Assembly (NCBI GenBank): GCA_032768795.1
Contig: CP136494.1
Location: forward strand, 1,860,001-1,924,000
Direction: 5' to 3'
Origin: Tremella fuciformis
Lineage: Eukaryota > Basidiomycota > Tremellomycetes > Tremellales > Tremellaceae
Length of the DNA stretch: 64,000 nucleotides
A program made the translations under genes and the position numbers. The notes under the pieces are model-generated. The model saw nothing but the letters and a program-made list of their open reading frames with translations. It made no database searches and was not told the DNA's origin. Positions within the stretch are counted from its first letter, which is position 1. Each line of letters begins with the position of its first letter. Shown in pieces: positions 1 through 10,456 of the stretch.

Positions 1-349
1 TGTTGACCCTGGAGGTAGAGGAAGTAGCGGAACGGGTTCGGCGTGTCCTTGCCCAGGATCCCAAACGCCTTGAGTGCCTCGTGATTCCAGTAAAGCGCCA
101 CCATGATCAACATGAGCTTGAAGGCGGACGCTGACTGTCAGCCGCCGCAAGAGCTCGCATCGCGCTCAGCTCACCTGGCACGAGCATCCATCTCGTCGAC
201 GTGACATCTTTCCAAAACCCGCCAGACTGGTACTCGGCTCCAAGACTCGATGAGCGCTTTCGACCTCGAACCGATGGTCCGTCCAGAGGCCGGATCTCCG
301 AGCTGGCGCCGTTCGTGCCCGGAGGAGGGGTACTGAGTCTGCTGGTCAA
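1..349 (-). CDS. Membrane protein N-terminus, possibly ceramide synthase (partial)
   Basis: This is the 5' part of a minus-strand gene that runs off the left edge. Exon 1 is 349-175, the intron is 174-131 (donor GTGAGC, acceptor TCAG), and exon 2 runs 130 to 1. The first 50 residues are polar and Ser/Pro-rich. They are followed by FWKDVTSTRWMLVP and then a membrane segment across the splice (KLMLIMVALYWNHEALKAF), and TPNPFRYFLYLQG near the edge. A basic stretch, an R-W pair, one TM helix and an NPF-like motif resemble the region before the TLC domain of fungal Lag1/Lac1 ceramide synthases, which make ceramide in the ER. That identification is from memory of the family and is weak, because the catalytic TLC domain lies outside the window. 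The gene is divergent from ERG20. Confidence 0.45.
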
Positions 350-843
350 CTACAATCCCAGAGAAGTGATTGACTGACGCAGTGTCCTCTCCACCCTCGA
401 CCTCGTTCAAGGGCACTTGACTGGCGTTATCAGCGAGACTCGATTGCACTTCGTGAGAATACGCACTTGAGAGCCGCGGTGACGCTCGATGTCCGGCGCC
501 TATTGCCTTTCCTTTTGGCCGGCGCTGCGGACATTGTGACGCAGAATCAAAGTCGAGATTCCCAGAACGAATGTGCAAAGTCAACAAGGGAAGCGATGGC
601 TTTGTCGGGACAGTCTTCTGACGCCGAGGTCAAGTGACTGTTGGCCGAAGTTCGTGTTTTCACGGGCGCCGGAATGGCGATGGGTGAGGGCGGAATCAAA
701 TCGACCACGCGAGATTAGCGGGATCAAAAAGTCCCAGCGTCAGGTGACACGAGCCTCTCAACGCGAGACGGGGCATGGGACGATGTGTGTAGCTGCACTT
801 GCTTCTTCTACACTTGCACACTTCCACACAGCGACAAGCAGGG
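350..843. promoter_or_regulatory. Divergent intergenic region upstream of ERG20
   Basis: About 490 bp between two outward-facing start codons. Reading frames here overlap on both strands and show no domain or splice logic. It probably holds both promoters; no specific operator was recognised. Confidence 0.5.
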
Positions 844-2396
844 ATGACTACCGCTGTGAGCTGAGAATTTGCACGGCACGCGCGAAGCTGATAGGCAGAA
901 CGGAGGTGCACCGAGCACAGACAAGGCCGCGAGGAGGAAGCGCTTCGAGGATGTGTTCCCCATCATTGCCGATGACCTCTTGGCATATGTCAAAGGGGAG
1001 AAGATGCCGAAGGAGGCTGTGGACTGGTACGAGAAGGTGAGTCACTCATTCCTGACATTCGACTCCATGCCTCGAGCTTTACACCTAAAGTTTGCACCTC
1101 TGCGATTTAACTGCTACTGCCCCCATGCAATTCTAACAACCGGAATGATCAGAGCTGATGAGCCAGAACTTGTACCACAACACACCAGGAGGTCAGTCTT
1201 GACCTCTTCACTTGCTGTTGCTCAACCGCAGGCAAACTCAACCGAGGAATGTCGGTCGTGGACACGGTCGAGATCTTGAAAGGCTTGGCGCTGAGCGAGG
1301 AAGAGTACAAGAAAGCGGCTATCCTGGGATGGTGCATTGAACTTGTCAGCTACCGTGTTCAGCAACCATGCGAAGAGCTGACATCCAGCTCCAAGCATAT
1401 TTCTTGGTCGCCGACGACATCATGGATCAGTCCGTGACCCGGAGAGGGCAGCCATGTTGGTACAAAGTGGTGGGTTCAGCTGGCGCCGCAGCATAGTCAA
1501 AGCTCAAGTGTAGCCTGGAGTCGGCACCATCGCCATCAACGACGCGTTCATGCTCGAGGCGGCGATCTACTTCTTGCTCAAGAAATACTTCCGGCAAGAG
1601 CCGTACTACGTCGACCTGTTCGAGCTCTTCCAGGAGACGACCTTTCAGACCGAGATGGGCCAGCTGATAGACTTGTTGACAGCCCCCGAAGACCATGTCG
1701 ACCTTTCAAAGTTCTCTTTGGAGAAGTGCGTTTATATTGCATCCGTCCGGTCCCGCCCGCTGATGCTCAGACACCACCTCATCGTCGTATACAAAACCGC
1801 ATTCTACTCTTTCTACCTCCCCGTCGCCCTCGCCATGCGGATGGTCAGTCGGCTGCGTGTCTTGAAGATGTGTCATTGACGTAGCAGAGCGGCGTCACCG
1901 AGCAGTCAGCATACGATCTGGCTCTGAGCATTCTCATCCCTCTTGGCGAATACTTCCAGGTCCAGGACGACTACCTCGACTGCTATGGTCTGCCGGAGCA
2001 CATCGGCAAGATCGGCACGGATATTCTGGTCAGCATCAGGAGACTACGTCGACGTACGCTGACAACAAGGACAACAAATGCTCGTGGAACGTCAACACTG
2101 CTCTGCAATACGCCACACCCGAACAGCGCACGATCCTGGATGTGAGACAGTCTCTATTGGCTTTGAATGGAGCTGACGAGCAGGAAAACTACGGCAAGAA
2201 GGACGCCACATGCGAAGCACGCATCAAAGAGATCTTCAACCAAGCCCCCATCTCTCTGCCGGAGCGCTTCGAGACGTACGAGAAGGAGTCGTACGAGCGC
2301 ATCACATCGCTCATCAACTCGGTGGACGAGTCGACGGGCGTCAAGCGCGAGGTCTTCGTGAGCTTCCTCAACAAGGTCTACAAGCGCTCCAAGTAG
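844..2396 (+). CDS. ERG20: Farnesyl diphosphate synthase
   Basis: Makes farnesyl diphosphate from IPP and DMAPP/GPP in the cytosol for sterol, dolichol and prenylation pathways. Ten exons: 844-855, 899-1036, 1155-1191, 1232-1344, 1389-1469, 1514-1725, 1771-1843, 1888-2028, 2070-2141, 2184-2396, giving 363 residues, close to the usual 350. The first aspartate-rich motif DDIMD follows LLQAYFLVA (about residues 109-113) and the second, DDYLD, lies near residue 250. The bulky aromatic residues before the first motif fit a C15-length limit. The C-terminus ends in a basic KVYKRSK as in fungal enzymes. The start was chosen because a 12-nt first exon (ATG ACT ACC GCT) joins exactly in frame; the frame upstream of exon 2 has no other good ATG. 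The 12-nt exon is the least certain part. Convergent with the next minus-strand gene. Confidence 0.95.
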
Positions 2397-2514
2397 GAAC
2401 TAGGAACAGCGGCATCTGAGCATAGAGGTAGAGTCTACATGCATATTGGGGTTCTGGCTCACTGCCTGACTGACGTCCGTTGCTGATATGCTGATCTGCG
2501 CGACTTGTCGGCCG

Positions 2515-3201
2515 TCAGCTCGCCAAGCGTTCGCGCGCAGACGGTCGAGCGACCTTGGCCGGTCGAGTATCGTCAGCCCGACCAGAGCCAGCTTGGGCTT
2601 CCGAGCAACCGGAGCAGGAGCCGGCCTCGTCCTTGTCGTCGGGGCCGGAGCGGGAGTGTTTCTTCCCACTCCCGGCGTCCTGACCGCTCTCGCTCGGCGC
2701 GGGCGCCAGCTGACTGGCCGGCTGGGTCGTGCCGGGCATTCTACGGGGTACGGCACTCTCATTCTGAGGCGCCTCGTGCTCTCCAACATCTTGCTCCGCC
2801 GCCGCGGGCTCATCATGCCCCGCCACTTCCTGCTCACTCCCTGATTCTGATTCTGCTTCCTTCTTCTCCTCGGCACTCTCTAGGGTTCTGGCGCCGGCTC
2901 CGCCGTCGACTTCAGGAGAAGGCACGGGGACTGTCTGCGCAGGGTCGATCCCAATCAGCCTCAACAGCGTCTCCCGCTTCTGCGCAGAGGTCCGCGCGTC
3001 CCCTAGCTGCGCGACGACGTGCGCAAACTCCTCGGGCTCGAGAAAGGGCGGGTCGTCGATGGGCCGCGCGGCGAGCGGGGGCGAGGCGGGGTGCATAGTG
3101 CGCAGCGGCGGTGGCGACGGTGTTAGTGTCGTGTGGGGGATGGTGTATTTGCGGGCGAGGCGCGGAAGGCGGGTGCAGAGGGGTGCGAATGGGGCTTTCA
3201 T
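2515..3201 (-). CDS. Hypothetical protein with presequence-like N-terminus
   Basis: Single open frame of 228 residues starting at an ATG at 3201. The N-terminus (MKAPFAPLCTRLPRLARKY) is basic and lacks acidic residues, as in mitochondrial targeting peptides. A short folded-looking segment follows (FLEPEEFAHVVAQLGDARTS, then KRETLLRLIGID). The last 120 residues are low-complexity and rich in Glu, Ser, Ala and Gly, ending in a basic RPSARERLAS. I do not recognise the family. A long frame on the opposite strand (2505-3098) is a GC-driven shadow. A second in-frame ATG at about residue 36 would remove the presequence, so the location in the cell is open. It is tail-to-tail with ERG20, 118 bp apart. 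Confidence 0.6.
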   Translation of the reverse strand: MKAPFAPLCTRLPRLARKYTIPHTTLTPSPPPLRTMHPASPPLAARPIDDPPFLEPEEFAHVVAQLGDARTSAQKRETLLRLIGIDPAQTVPVPSPEVDGGAGARTLESAEEKKEAESESGSEQEVAGHDEPAAAEQDVGEHEAPQNESAVPRRMPGTTQPASQLAPAPSESGQDAGSGKKHSRSGPDDKDEAGSCSGCSEAQAGSGRADDTRPAKVARPSARERLAS

Positions 3202-3633
3202 CGGAAGAGCCTTATGTACTGTATTCCTCGGGCTCTGTGGGCAGAGGCGCGCACGCGCTTCCTATGACTGTTGGCGCGTCCTACGTGTTTGGCGTGACGA
3301 ACAAAGGGAGGTGAGAGAAAGGTAGGGCGTGGGATCGATGAGGGGCACACAGACATGCACGGCTGGCCGCTGGCCGCTGGCAGCGGAGGCGATGTGAGGC
3401 AATGAATGATACATGACAGGTGAAGAGTAATTGATACGATACGAGCACCATGTATGGGCACTGACTGTACAAGCTGCCGAGGCCCAAAGACCAAGACGAG
3501 GACCGAGACCGAGGCTGATGGCTGATGGCTATGAATGATGCGATAGGCAGTGGATGGATGGAAGGACTGATGACTATATGCAGATGTGAAGTGATTCGAC
3601 AAGCGACGCTCCGTCCGTCGGCTGGTCAGCGGC
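3202..3633. other. Intergenic region, nothing recognised
   Basis: About 430 bp upstream of the hypothetical gene ending at 2515 and downstream of the one ending at 3634. It carries short direct repeats such as GCTGATGGCTGATGGCTATGAATGATG near 3512-3540. No gene, RNA or mobile element was recognised. Confidence 0.4.
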
Positions 3634-4695
3634 TCAGGTGAGGATGAGCGCCGGCTGCCCGTGGATGATCATGACGAACGCCGTGCTGCGATGGCATCAG
3701 CGCTGCCCTGACCACTGGCTGTAAACAAGCTAGACTCACCCCTCTTTGGAGCCCCGACGTGCGATCTCGCGCTCGACAATCACGTCGGTGGGCTCGACCT
3801 CTTCCTCCTCGTCACTGGCTGTCCCGCTCCGGTACCCGCTCTTGAGCTCTACCTGCTCGTCCTCATCGTCGCTGTAGACGGCGTTGTCGAGGATGCCCTT
3901 GCGGGCCGGCTTGCTCTGCACGCGCGCCATGTTGCTCAGCGCCGCCTTGGCGCGGCCGGTGTGGTCGACCTGCTTGAGGACCTGGTGCTCCCCCGGGTGG
4001 TGGGCCTGCGGCGCGAGGCGCACACAGCCCCAGCCGTATCCCTGCTGCGCCGCCGAGCGCGTCAAAAGGCGGTAGGTGCCCGCGATGGTGTGCGTCTGGA
4101 GCATGTAGCCAAGCAGGGCGTGGGTGTGCGCGAGGGTCGTGTCGCGCAGCGCGTGTAGCGTCGACAGGTCCGAGAAGCACCCCGGGGACCAGACGGGGAT
4201 ATCGACGATGAGCTCGGCGCGCTCTTTCTCCCATGACCCGGCCAGCGACCCCGGCAGGCTGTGGCCTCTGCGCTCAGCCTGGGCGTGCGTGTGAGCGTTG
4301 CCATTGGCGGCGTGCCGGGATATTTGCGAGCGGCGCTGGACGTCGTGGGCGACCAGGTCGGCGAAGCGCTTCGTCTCTGCGCATAACTCCATCGCCGAGT
4401 GTTTCAAGTGCGCACGGGAAGATAAGGGCGAGGCGTACGGTCTCTGTGTCGGAGCGCGGGCGTACGAGCGAGGCGAGTTGGACGGGGCAGGGGGAGCAGG
4501 GGATTCAGAAGATACGGGGGCTGGGACCGAGGTAGATGCTGGGAGTGCCGGGCGGGCGAGTGGCGGCAAGGGCGGTAGGGCGCCGGACGACAGGCCCAAA
4601 GATGACGACGAGGGGCGCAGGGACGGTGAGCAGGGGTGAGAGCCCGTCGAGGGCTGATGATGTGCGGACATGAGGGGCGAGCTGGTCATTGCCAT
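3634..4695 (-). CDS. Hypothetical protein, two exons
   Basis: Exon 1 is 4695-3740 and exon 2 is 3685-3634; the 54-nt intron (GTGAGT...CGCAG) restores a short hydrophobic C-terminus, TAFVMIIHGQPALILT. Total about 335 residues. The first 100 residues are Ser/Pro-rich and disordered. Residues about 100-230 look folded (ELCAETKRFADLVAHDVQRR, later LIVDIPVWSPGCFSDLS and THALLGYMLQTHTIAGTYRL). An acidic segment (SDDEDEQVELKSG) precedes the end. I do not recognise the family. The conserved-looking central block and the hydrophobic tail reached only by splicing argue that it is a real gene. No signal peptide or clear membrane helix at the N-terminus. Confidence 0.65.
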
Positions 4696-5790
4696 CGTGT
4701 TGTCAAGCGACTGTACTGTGCAGGAAGCTACGGGTGGAGCAGGGCGTGGGTGGCAGGATGGGCGGGTGGAAGGCTCGGTGAGCTCTAAATGACCTGTAGA
4801 CGAGCGATTTTAGGTGATTTATTTTGGACAAAGGGTGTGTCGTGTGACCTATGAGATGCGACCGGGGGGGATGTGGTGCTCGTTGTCGTCGTCGGTGCTG
4901 TCCTTGTGTCGCTGCTGTGCAGCAGAAGACAGTCGAAGAAGGAGAAGGAGGGGTGAGGAGAAGACGGAGAAAGGAGGTTTGACCGGTAAAGATCGGGACG
5001 GAGCGCCGGGTAGAACAACCCTCCTTTGACTTTCTTTGGTCTTTTTCTGTAATTTGTAGAAGATGCAGTGATGCTTCGCTAGGGCGGGAGGTGCACCGGC
5101 GTCGACGATGACGACGGCGAGGACGTGGCGAGTCTGTGACTTAGCTCGTCACTGACGGAAGCGGCGTGGACGAATGGGTCCGACCGATTGGGAGGACAAC
5201 CGGCCGGGCAGAGTGGCGGTAACCGGGATGCGGGGCAAGTCGGTCTGTTGGACGTCGGGATTTGATGAGGACTGGGACGCTCACCTGACCCAGCTGTCTC
5301 CGCTGTGCAGAGCAGAGATGGTTGGAGGAGGCTTGAAAGATGGTTGTCGAGCTGAGGAGAGAGCGCTATTCACCCGTCTTGATTGGTTGCTTCGGCTTCG
5401 GTCCGACTTGTTCAGCAGGGGAGCTCGGGGTAGGGGGAGGTTATACGATAGGTGACACAGGCCGCGGGTGACACCTTGATCGATCAGATGATCACTCTGA
5501 GACGAGTGGTGGGTTGTTGTCTGTGTGTGCAGTGATCAGTGAGTAGAGACGATTATATCGTTTCCATGCATGCTCCATCTGTACTCTTCTATGCATATTG
5601 ATTGGTATAACAGCTGGAGATCCCGAGTGTAGCCGTCATCAACTAGAGTAGACTCCGTGACTCCGCAATTCAGGGTAAATTTCAAAAAGACGGAGCGCCG
5701 CTCTGAGCTGCCAAGATCCGATTAGGGCCTGGACCCATCAGTCACGTGACTCTACAAATGGTCAATGCATGGACGCAAGATGGACGATGA
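4696..5790. other. Intergenic region of about 1.1 kb
   Basis: Upstream of the minus-strand gene at 4695 and downstream of the dioxygenase gene. The first 400 bp are purine-rich on the plus strand (pyrimidine-rich on the coding strand), which is common in fungal promoters. No reading frame with splice logic, no tRNA and no repeat was seen. The region from about 5540 is richer in AT. Confidence 0.45.
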
Positions 5791-7139
5791 TCAGTACGAG
5801 GCCAACCCCTCGCCAGTCTCCCACATGCTGACCAGTATCCGCCTCTCCCCTTCGGTCCATGGACACCTGCCGTGAGACGTGCGGTGGTTGTTGACCAGCA
5901 CCAGATCGCCCTCTTCCCACGTCAGCTCAAACTCGACCTGCGCAATGATGTCGAGCATCCGGTCGAGGTATTCCCGCGGGATCAGCGTCCCGTCGTCGTA
6001 GCGCGTCGGCAGGTCTACCATCAGCTTTCTCTTCCACAAGTCAGCTCTGCCTCCGCTCACAGGTCATGCCGTCCCGCCCCAGGTGGTCGGGCGAGTCGAG
6101 CGCCCCGATGTCCCGCGTCGTGCCGTGTCGCCCGGCCAGGCCGTTGAACCACGTCGGGCTGTCGGTGGCTTTGAATCGCCGGAACGCGGGGACGTGCTGT
6201 GTAATCTCGAGGCTGCCGTCGTCGAGCCAGCGAAAGTCGTCGGTCAGCCGCCGCGCCTGGACTTCGGCCTTGAGGCGGCGCGTGTCGTGGTCGTCCCCCG
6301 GCAGGATCTTCTGGCCAAACGAGTCGGGGCCGTCCCACGTGAACTCGTTTCCCTGCCATCAGCGTCTCCTCATCGTCTTCTCGAGGGAACGGGAAGACAC
6401 ACCTTGCCAGTGTTGCCTGGGGCGCGGTATACCTGACGCATCGCCAGTCCGCGCTTGGACAGCTCCTCGACGAACTCGGGCAGTTCGGCCTGGATACGCT
6501 CAAACACCTCGAGGCTGTTGGCCAGTGGCGTCTCACCGCCTGGCAAGGCATCAGCTACCCCTCATCATCCCTTTCAGATAGGGCTAACCCTTCTTGGCAG
6601 CCGTGGCGCAGTAAAAGTGGATGTTTGACGGAAAATGCGTGTAGCGCGCATACTGCCCATCAGCCCTTCTTACTTGACTCGGCTCGGTGCACCGACCTCG
6701 TTGTGCTGGTAGAAGCGTCGATCTTGCGGGCCCTCGTTGGCCGTGAACACATGCTCGGCCAGGATATTCCGCTTGCCCGCCAGTCCGATCTGCTCGAATG
6801 GCTTCGATCCCCTGCCCTCTTCTGCCGCAGCCACAAGCGCAGAGAACGTCTCTGGTGAGGCGTGCCCGAAGCCGCGGAACAAGATGGCCCCGTGCTCGTC
6901 GAGCCAGCGAGTCAGCTGCCCCGACTCGCCCAGCTTGCGCAGATACGCTGCGCCTGCCTCGACCGAGGGTTGGGCGTCGGGCGAGGAGAGCGCCAGGGCG
7001 AGCGGGAAGACCTTGCCTTGCCATTCGCGTTGGCCGGGCACGGCGATGGGCTTGAAGAGCGACTGGCCGTCAGTGCAAGTGCGGGTGCGTGGCGGAGCAC
7101 ACGGACCTGCCCCTCTGTGACCGGCACGGCGATTGGCAT
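5791..7139 (-). CDS. TauD/TfdA-family Fe(II)/2-oxoglutarate dioxygenase
   Basis: Six exons: 7139-7107, 7062-6697, 6652-6589, 6539-6403, 6352-6061, 6014-5791, about 371 residues. The protein has an N-terminal SLFKPIAVPGQREWQGKVF block, then DEHGAILFRGFG as in clavaminate-synthase-like members of the TauD group. The putative iron ligands are His and Glu in YQHNE at the end of exon 2 and the distal His in NNHRTSHGRCPW; the 2-oxoglutarate arginine is probably in GERRILVSM. Thus the facial triad would be HxE rather than the commoner HxD. Such enzymes hydroxylate small molecules such as sulfonates, amino acids or phosphonates; the substrate cannot be read here. It starts 870 bp from a divergent permease gene, which suggests uptake and breakdown of one compound, as inference only. 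Confidence 0.85.
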
Positions 7140-8008
7140 GTCTGAAGTGAGTAGAGATGTCCTGCAAGTCGCGAGATGAGCCGGGTGGTAGAGTCAGAAT
7201 AAATTAGTCTTCCCATTGTGGTCTGCCTGCATATGAAACGGTCGGCTGTCGGCTCGGATTGGTCTTGGGACAGCTTGGTCAATGACACATTCGCCTAGTG
7301 GCCAGAGTACCAATTTATAAAAGCTGCTCTTGAGAGTACCGGCAGTACGGCGGCGGCGGCGGCGGGGGTCGGATTTGGCCGTCGAGATGTTGTGCTGCTG
7401 ACGCCATAAGTCGTTTCTTTCTCTTTCTCCGTCCACCCTTCTCACTTTCCTTCTGGCTGCCCTCTTTTCCTGTCATTCATCGAGCGCCGTGGTTTGAAGG
7501 GACGCGCGCTGAACATGCTTGTATACAGGCACTCATTAGGGCTTGATAAACTCATTGCGTGATCTCGTCTCTGCCTCTGCTCCTTCACTCTGCCTCTGCC
7601 TCTCGGCGCCGCATTGACGTCGGGCCCTGCCGTCGCCCCGAGTCCGACCCGACTCGACGCCGACCGAAAGACTGGATTGGCATTTTTATGCAAGTCTTGG
7701 CGCACCCGTATCACATCTCAGAGCCCCCGACCACTCGTCGCAAATTTCTGGCAACGGGCTGGGGCGAAAGCTGAAGCTCTCGGATCGCTGAGGTCCTGAT
7801 AGCACCGAGTGCGGCGAGTCGAGATGCTGATGCCATCGCTCGACGAATGGCGCCATATCGATTCCGACGCGGTTCCATGCAAATTGCTGCAGATCCGCAG
7901 GACCGCTGAACTGACTATTAAAGCCAGTTGGACTTTTTTGGCGACTGACGAGACGCTTTGAGTGCACCTGACGACTGACTGCTGATACGCCCTACGCGAC
8001 CAACTGCC
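7140..8008. promoter_or_regulatory. Divergent promoter region between dioxygenase and permease
   Basis: About 870 bp between the two start codons. A CGGCGG-type repeat (GGCGGCGGCGGCGGGGG near 7350) lies about 210 bp from the dioxygenase start. Overlapping frames on both strands have no recognisable domain. Confidence 0.5.
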
Positions 8009-10201
8009 ATGGCTGAGAAACATGAGGACCGCCTTGCGGGGCGAGCGGCGGAGGATGAGCTCGCACCCGTGCCCTACACGCTCGAACGCGACCAGACGGC
8101 AAGGTCGGGGGAGAGCACGCCGGCCGACTCGATCCAGGCGCAGAAGACGAAGAGGCCAAGATGGGTGTGGCTGTGGGATACCCTTGACTGTTAGTCCTGC
8201 AGCTGGGACGGGCACCGCTGGGCGGGGCTGATGGTAGATTCGCCAGAGGAGCGCAAGATGATCTTCAAGTTGGACACGACCCTCCTGACCTTTGGCACCA
8301 TCGGCATGTTCATCAAGTGAGCGGCTCGAGCTTTTTTGGACTGGCCTAGACTGAGTCCAGGTTCCTCGACACGAATAACATCACGAATGCCTACGTCAGT
8401 GGTGAGTCCCCGCCTCTTGGTCGAGGACGACCCAAGCTCACTCGGCAGGCATGCAGGAGGATCTCGGCATGAAGGGCAACGAGTACAACTACGTCGTCAC
8501 AGCCTGGACGGTCGGCTACATCATCGGGCAGATCCCGTCGACGGTCATGCTCAACGTGTACGCCACGTCTCGCGGAACACCTAGTTAGAAGCTAATGTCA
8601 AGTTTCCGCCCCCACATCTGGATCCCCGTGCAAGAAGTCGGTTGGACAATCTTCACGTTCGCCATTGCCGGAGCCAAGAACTGGCAGACGATCGCGGCGC
8701 TGCGCTTCATCGTCGGGCTCTGTATGCCCAGCTACTTGGAACCCAGAGGCAGGTGAAGCTGACCTGTAGTCGAGGCCGGATACTGGCCAGCGCTCTACTG
8801 GCTTCTCGGCTCATGGTACAACAAGGTGAGGCGCCAGGCGATACCATACCAGGGTGGCCAACTGAGACGCAGCGCGAGCTCGGCAAGCGCTCTGCCCTAC
8901 TACAGCTCGCTGTGCAGGGTGAGTCTCCCCGAGAATCAGATACAAAGACGGGCGCACAGTGGCTGACCGGGAAGTGGCGCCCATGTTCTCGGGGTACCTC
9001 CAGATCGCCGCGAACAACGGGCTGAACGGGAAAGGCGGTATGGCGGGGTGGCGCTGGCTGTTCATCATCAACGGCATCATCTCGCTCCCGCTCTCCGTGC
9101 TCGCCTTCTTCTTCCTGCCCGACGACCCGGAACGCACGCGCCGCTTCGTCTTCACCGAGGCGGAGCTGCAGCTCGCCAAGGACCGCAACCTGCTCGCGGG
9201 GCGCGCCGAGGCGAGCCCGTGGACGTGGCGCAAGGCGTGGAACATTGCGAGGTCGTGGCAGGCCATCCTGTTCATCTTCTACTCGACCATGTCTATCGTA
9301 CGTCTTCCTCCTCCTCCGCCCCCGCTCTGCCCCTCGACCGATACGGGGTGATGGCTGACGCACGGCAGATCCCCTTCCAGGTCCAATCGTCCTTTGTGTT
9401 CTGGCTCAAGAAACAGCCCAAGATCTACTCGCTCACGCAGGTCAACGCCCTCCCCACGCTGACCAACGGCGTCGTCGCCATCTTCCTCCTCGCGCTCGGG
9501 TGGCTGTCGGACGGCCCGCTCAAAGGGCGCCGATGGCCCATCATCATCTTTGTCCACGTGAGTCCACGCCTCTGGCGCTATTGCCGCCAATGGGACTTCC
9601 GGCGGAGCTGACGCCGCAGCTCGCCATCATCGCCATCGACGTCGCGCTGCTCTACGTGCCGCTGTACGGGGCGGGCAGCTCGAGGCGCGTCCCGCTCTAC
9701 ATCTTCTCGGCGACAGGTGCGTGCCTCCTTCCCCACCTCTACCCCTGCCCCGGGGCGCCGGCGCCGGTCGATGTTGACAGTGCAGGGAGCTCGATCACCC
9801 CGCTCGTATTTGCGTGGATGAACGAGCTGTGCGCGGGCAACTCGGAACAGCGCGCATTCATCGTGTCGGGCTCCAATACGATGAAGTACATTGTGGGCTC
9901 CTCGCTCCTTTAGACATCTTCCGGTACTGACGGTCAGACCACGACGTGGTTCCCCAACATTTTCTTCCAGCAGAAACACCAGCCGGATGTTCCGGACGGT
10001 ATCAAGTCGAGCGTGAGTCTTGCTCTGATCGCTCAGGACCCGAGTGGCGCGCTGACTGCACAGGCGATCGTCGGCGGCTTCTGTGTGGTGAATATCCTCA
10101 CTATCCTCTGGTTTGCCACAAAGTATCACAAGCCACAGCCATTGGTCGAACGAGAGGATCCAGTTTCGCCGGGGACAGAGCAGATCGACGAGAAGGCATA
10201 G
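8009..10201 (+). CDS. MFS anion:cation symporter, Dal5/Liz1 (allantoate/pantothenate permease) type
   Basis: Thirteen exons: 8009-8189, 8238-8316, 8361-8401, 8449-8557, 8603-8721, 8770-8825, 8873-8918, 8975-9297, 9369-9557, 9620-9716, 9786-9892, 9938-10012, 10064-10201; 519 residues. The order of blocks follows the fungal ACS family: SPEERKMIFKLDTTLLTFG, the FLDTNNITNAYVSGM block, a YNYVVTAWTVGYIIGQIP helix, RPHIWIP, FEAGYWPALYWLLGSWY and MFSGYLQIA. Twelve helices are expected. Relatives carry allantoate, pantothenate, nicotinate or similar carboxylates; the substrate is not determined. The donor of exon 4 (GT followed by GTACGC) was placed two bases inside an apparent GTGTAC site because only that keeps the frame. 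The gene converges on the transporter at 10457. Confidence 0.9.
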
Positions 10202-10456
10202 AGACGGAAAGGAGCGGCCTATAATATATGTCTGCGGTCATTGAATCAGTGTGTCAGACTGTCATGGTGACTCCCCGGGAATCGTCCATACCGGCGTCTA
10301 TATGCATGTACTGACAGTATCCAGAAGGAAGCAATGATAAGAATCGTTTGATACGAGGTATGGAGATGCGGGACTCTATGACGACGGGGACCGGCTCTCG
10401 TCGCGGATATGGGTTGGTCATGTAGACCTGGTGGAGCTCGAGGGGAAACGAAATGT

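Noticed and set aside
573..1040. 155-codon plus-strand frame over the start of ERG20
   Set aside because: It overlaps ERG20 exon 2 in another frame and has no domain; a GC-driven shadow.
2505..3098. 197-codon plus-strand frame opposite the hypothetical gene at 2515-3201
   Set aside because: Arg/Ser-rich product typical of the antisense of an Ala/Glu-rich coding region.
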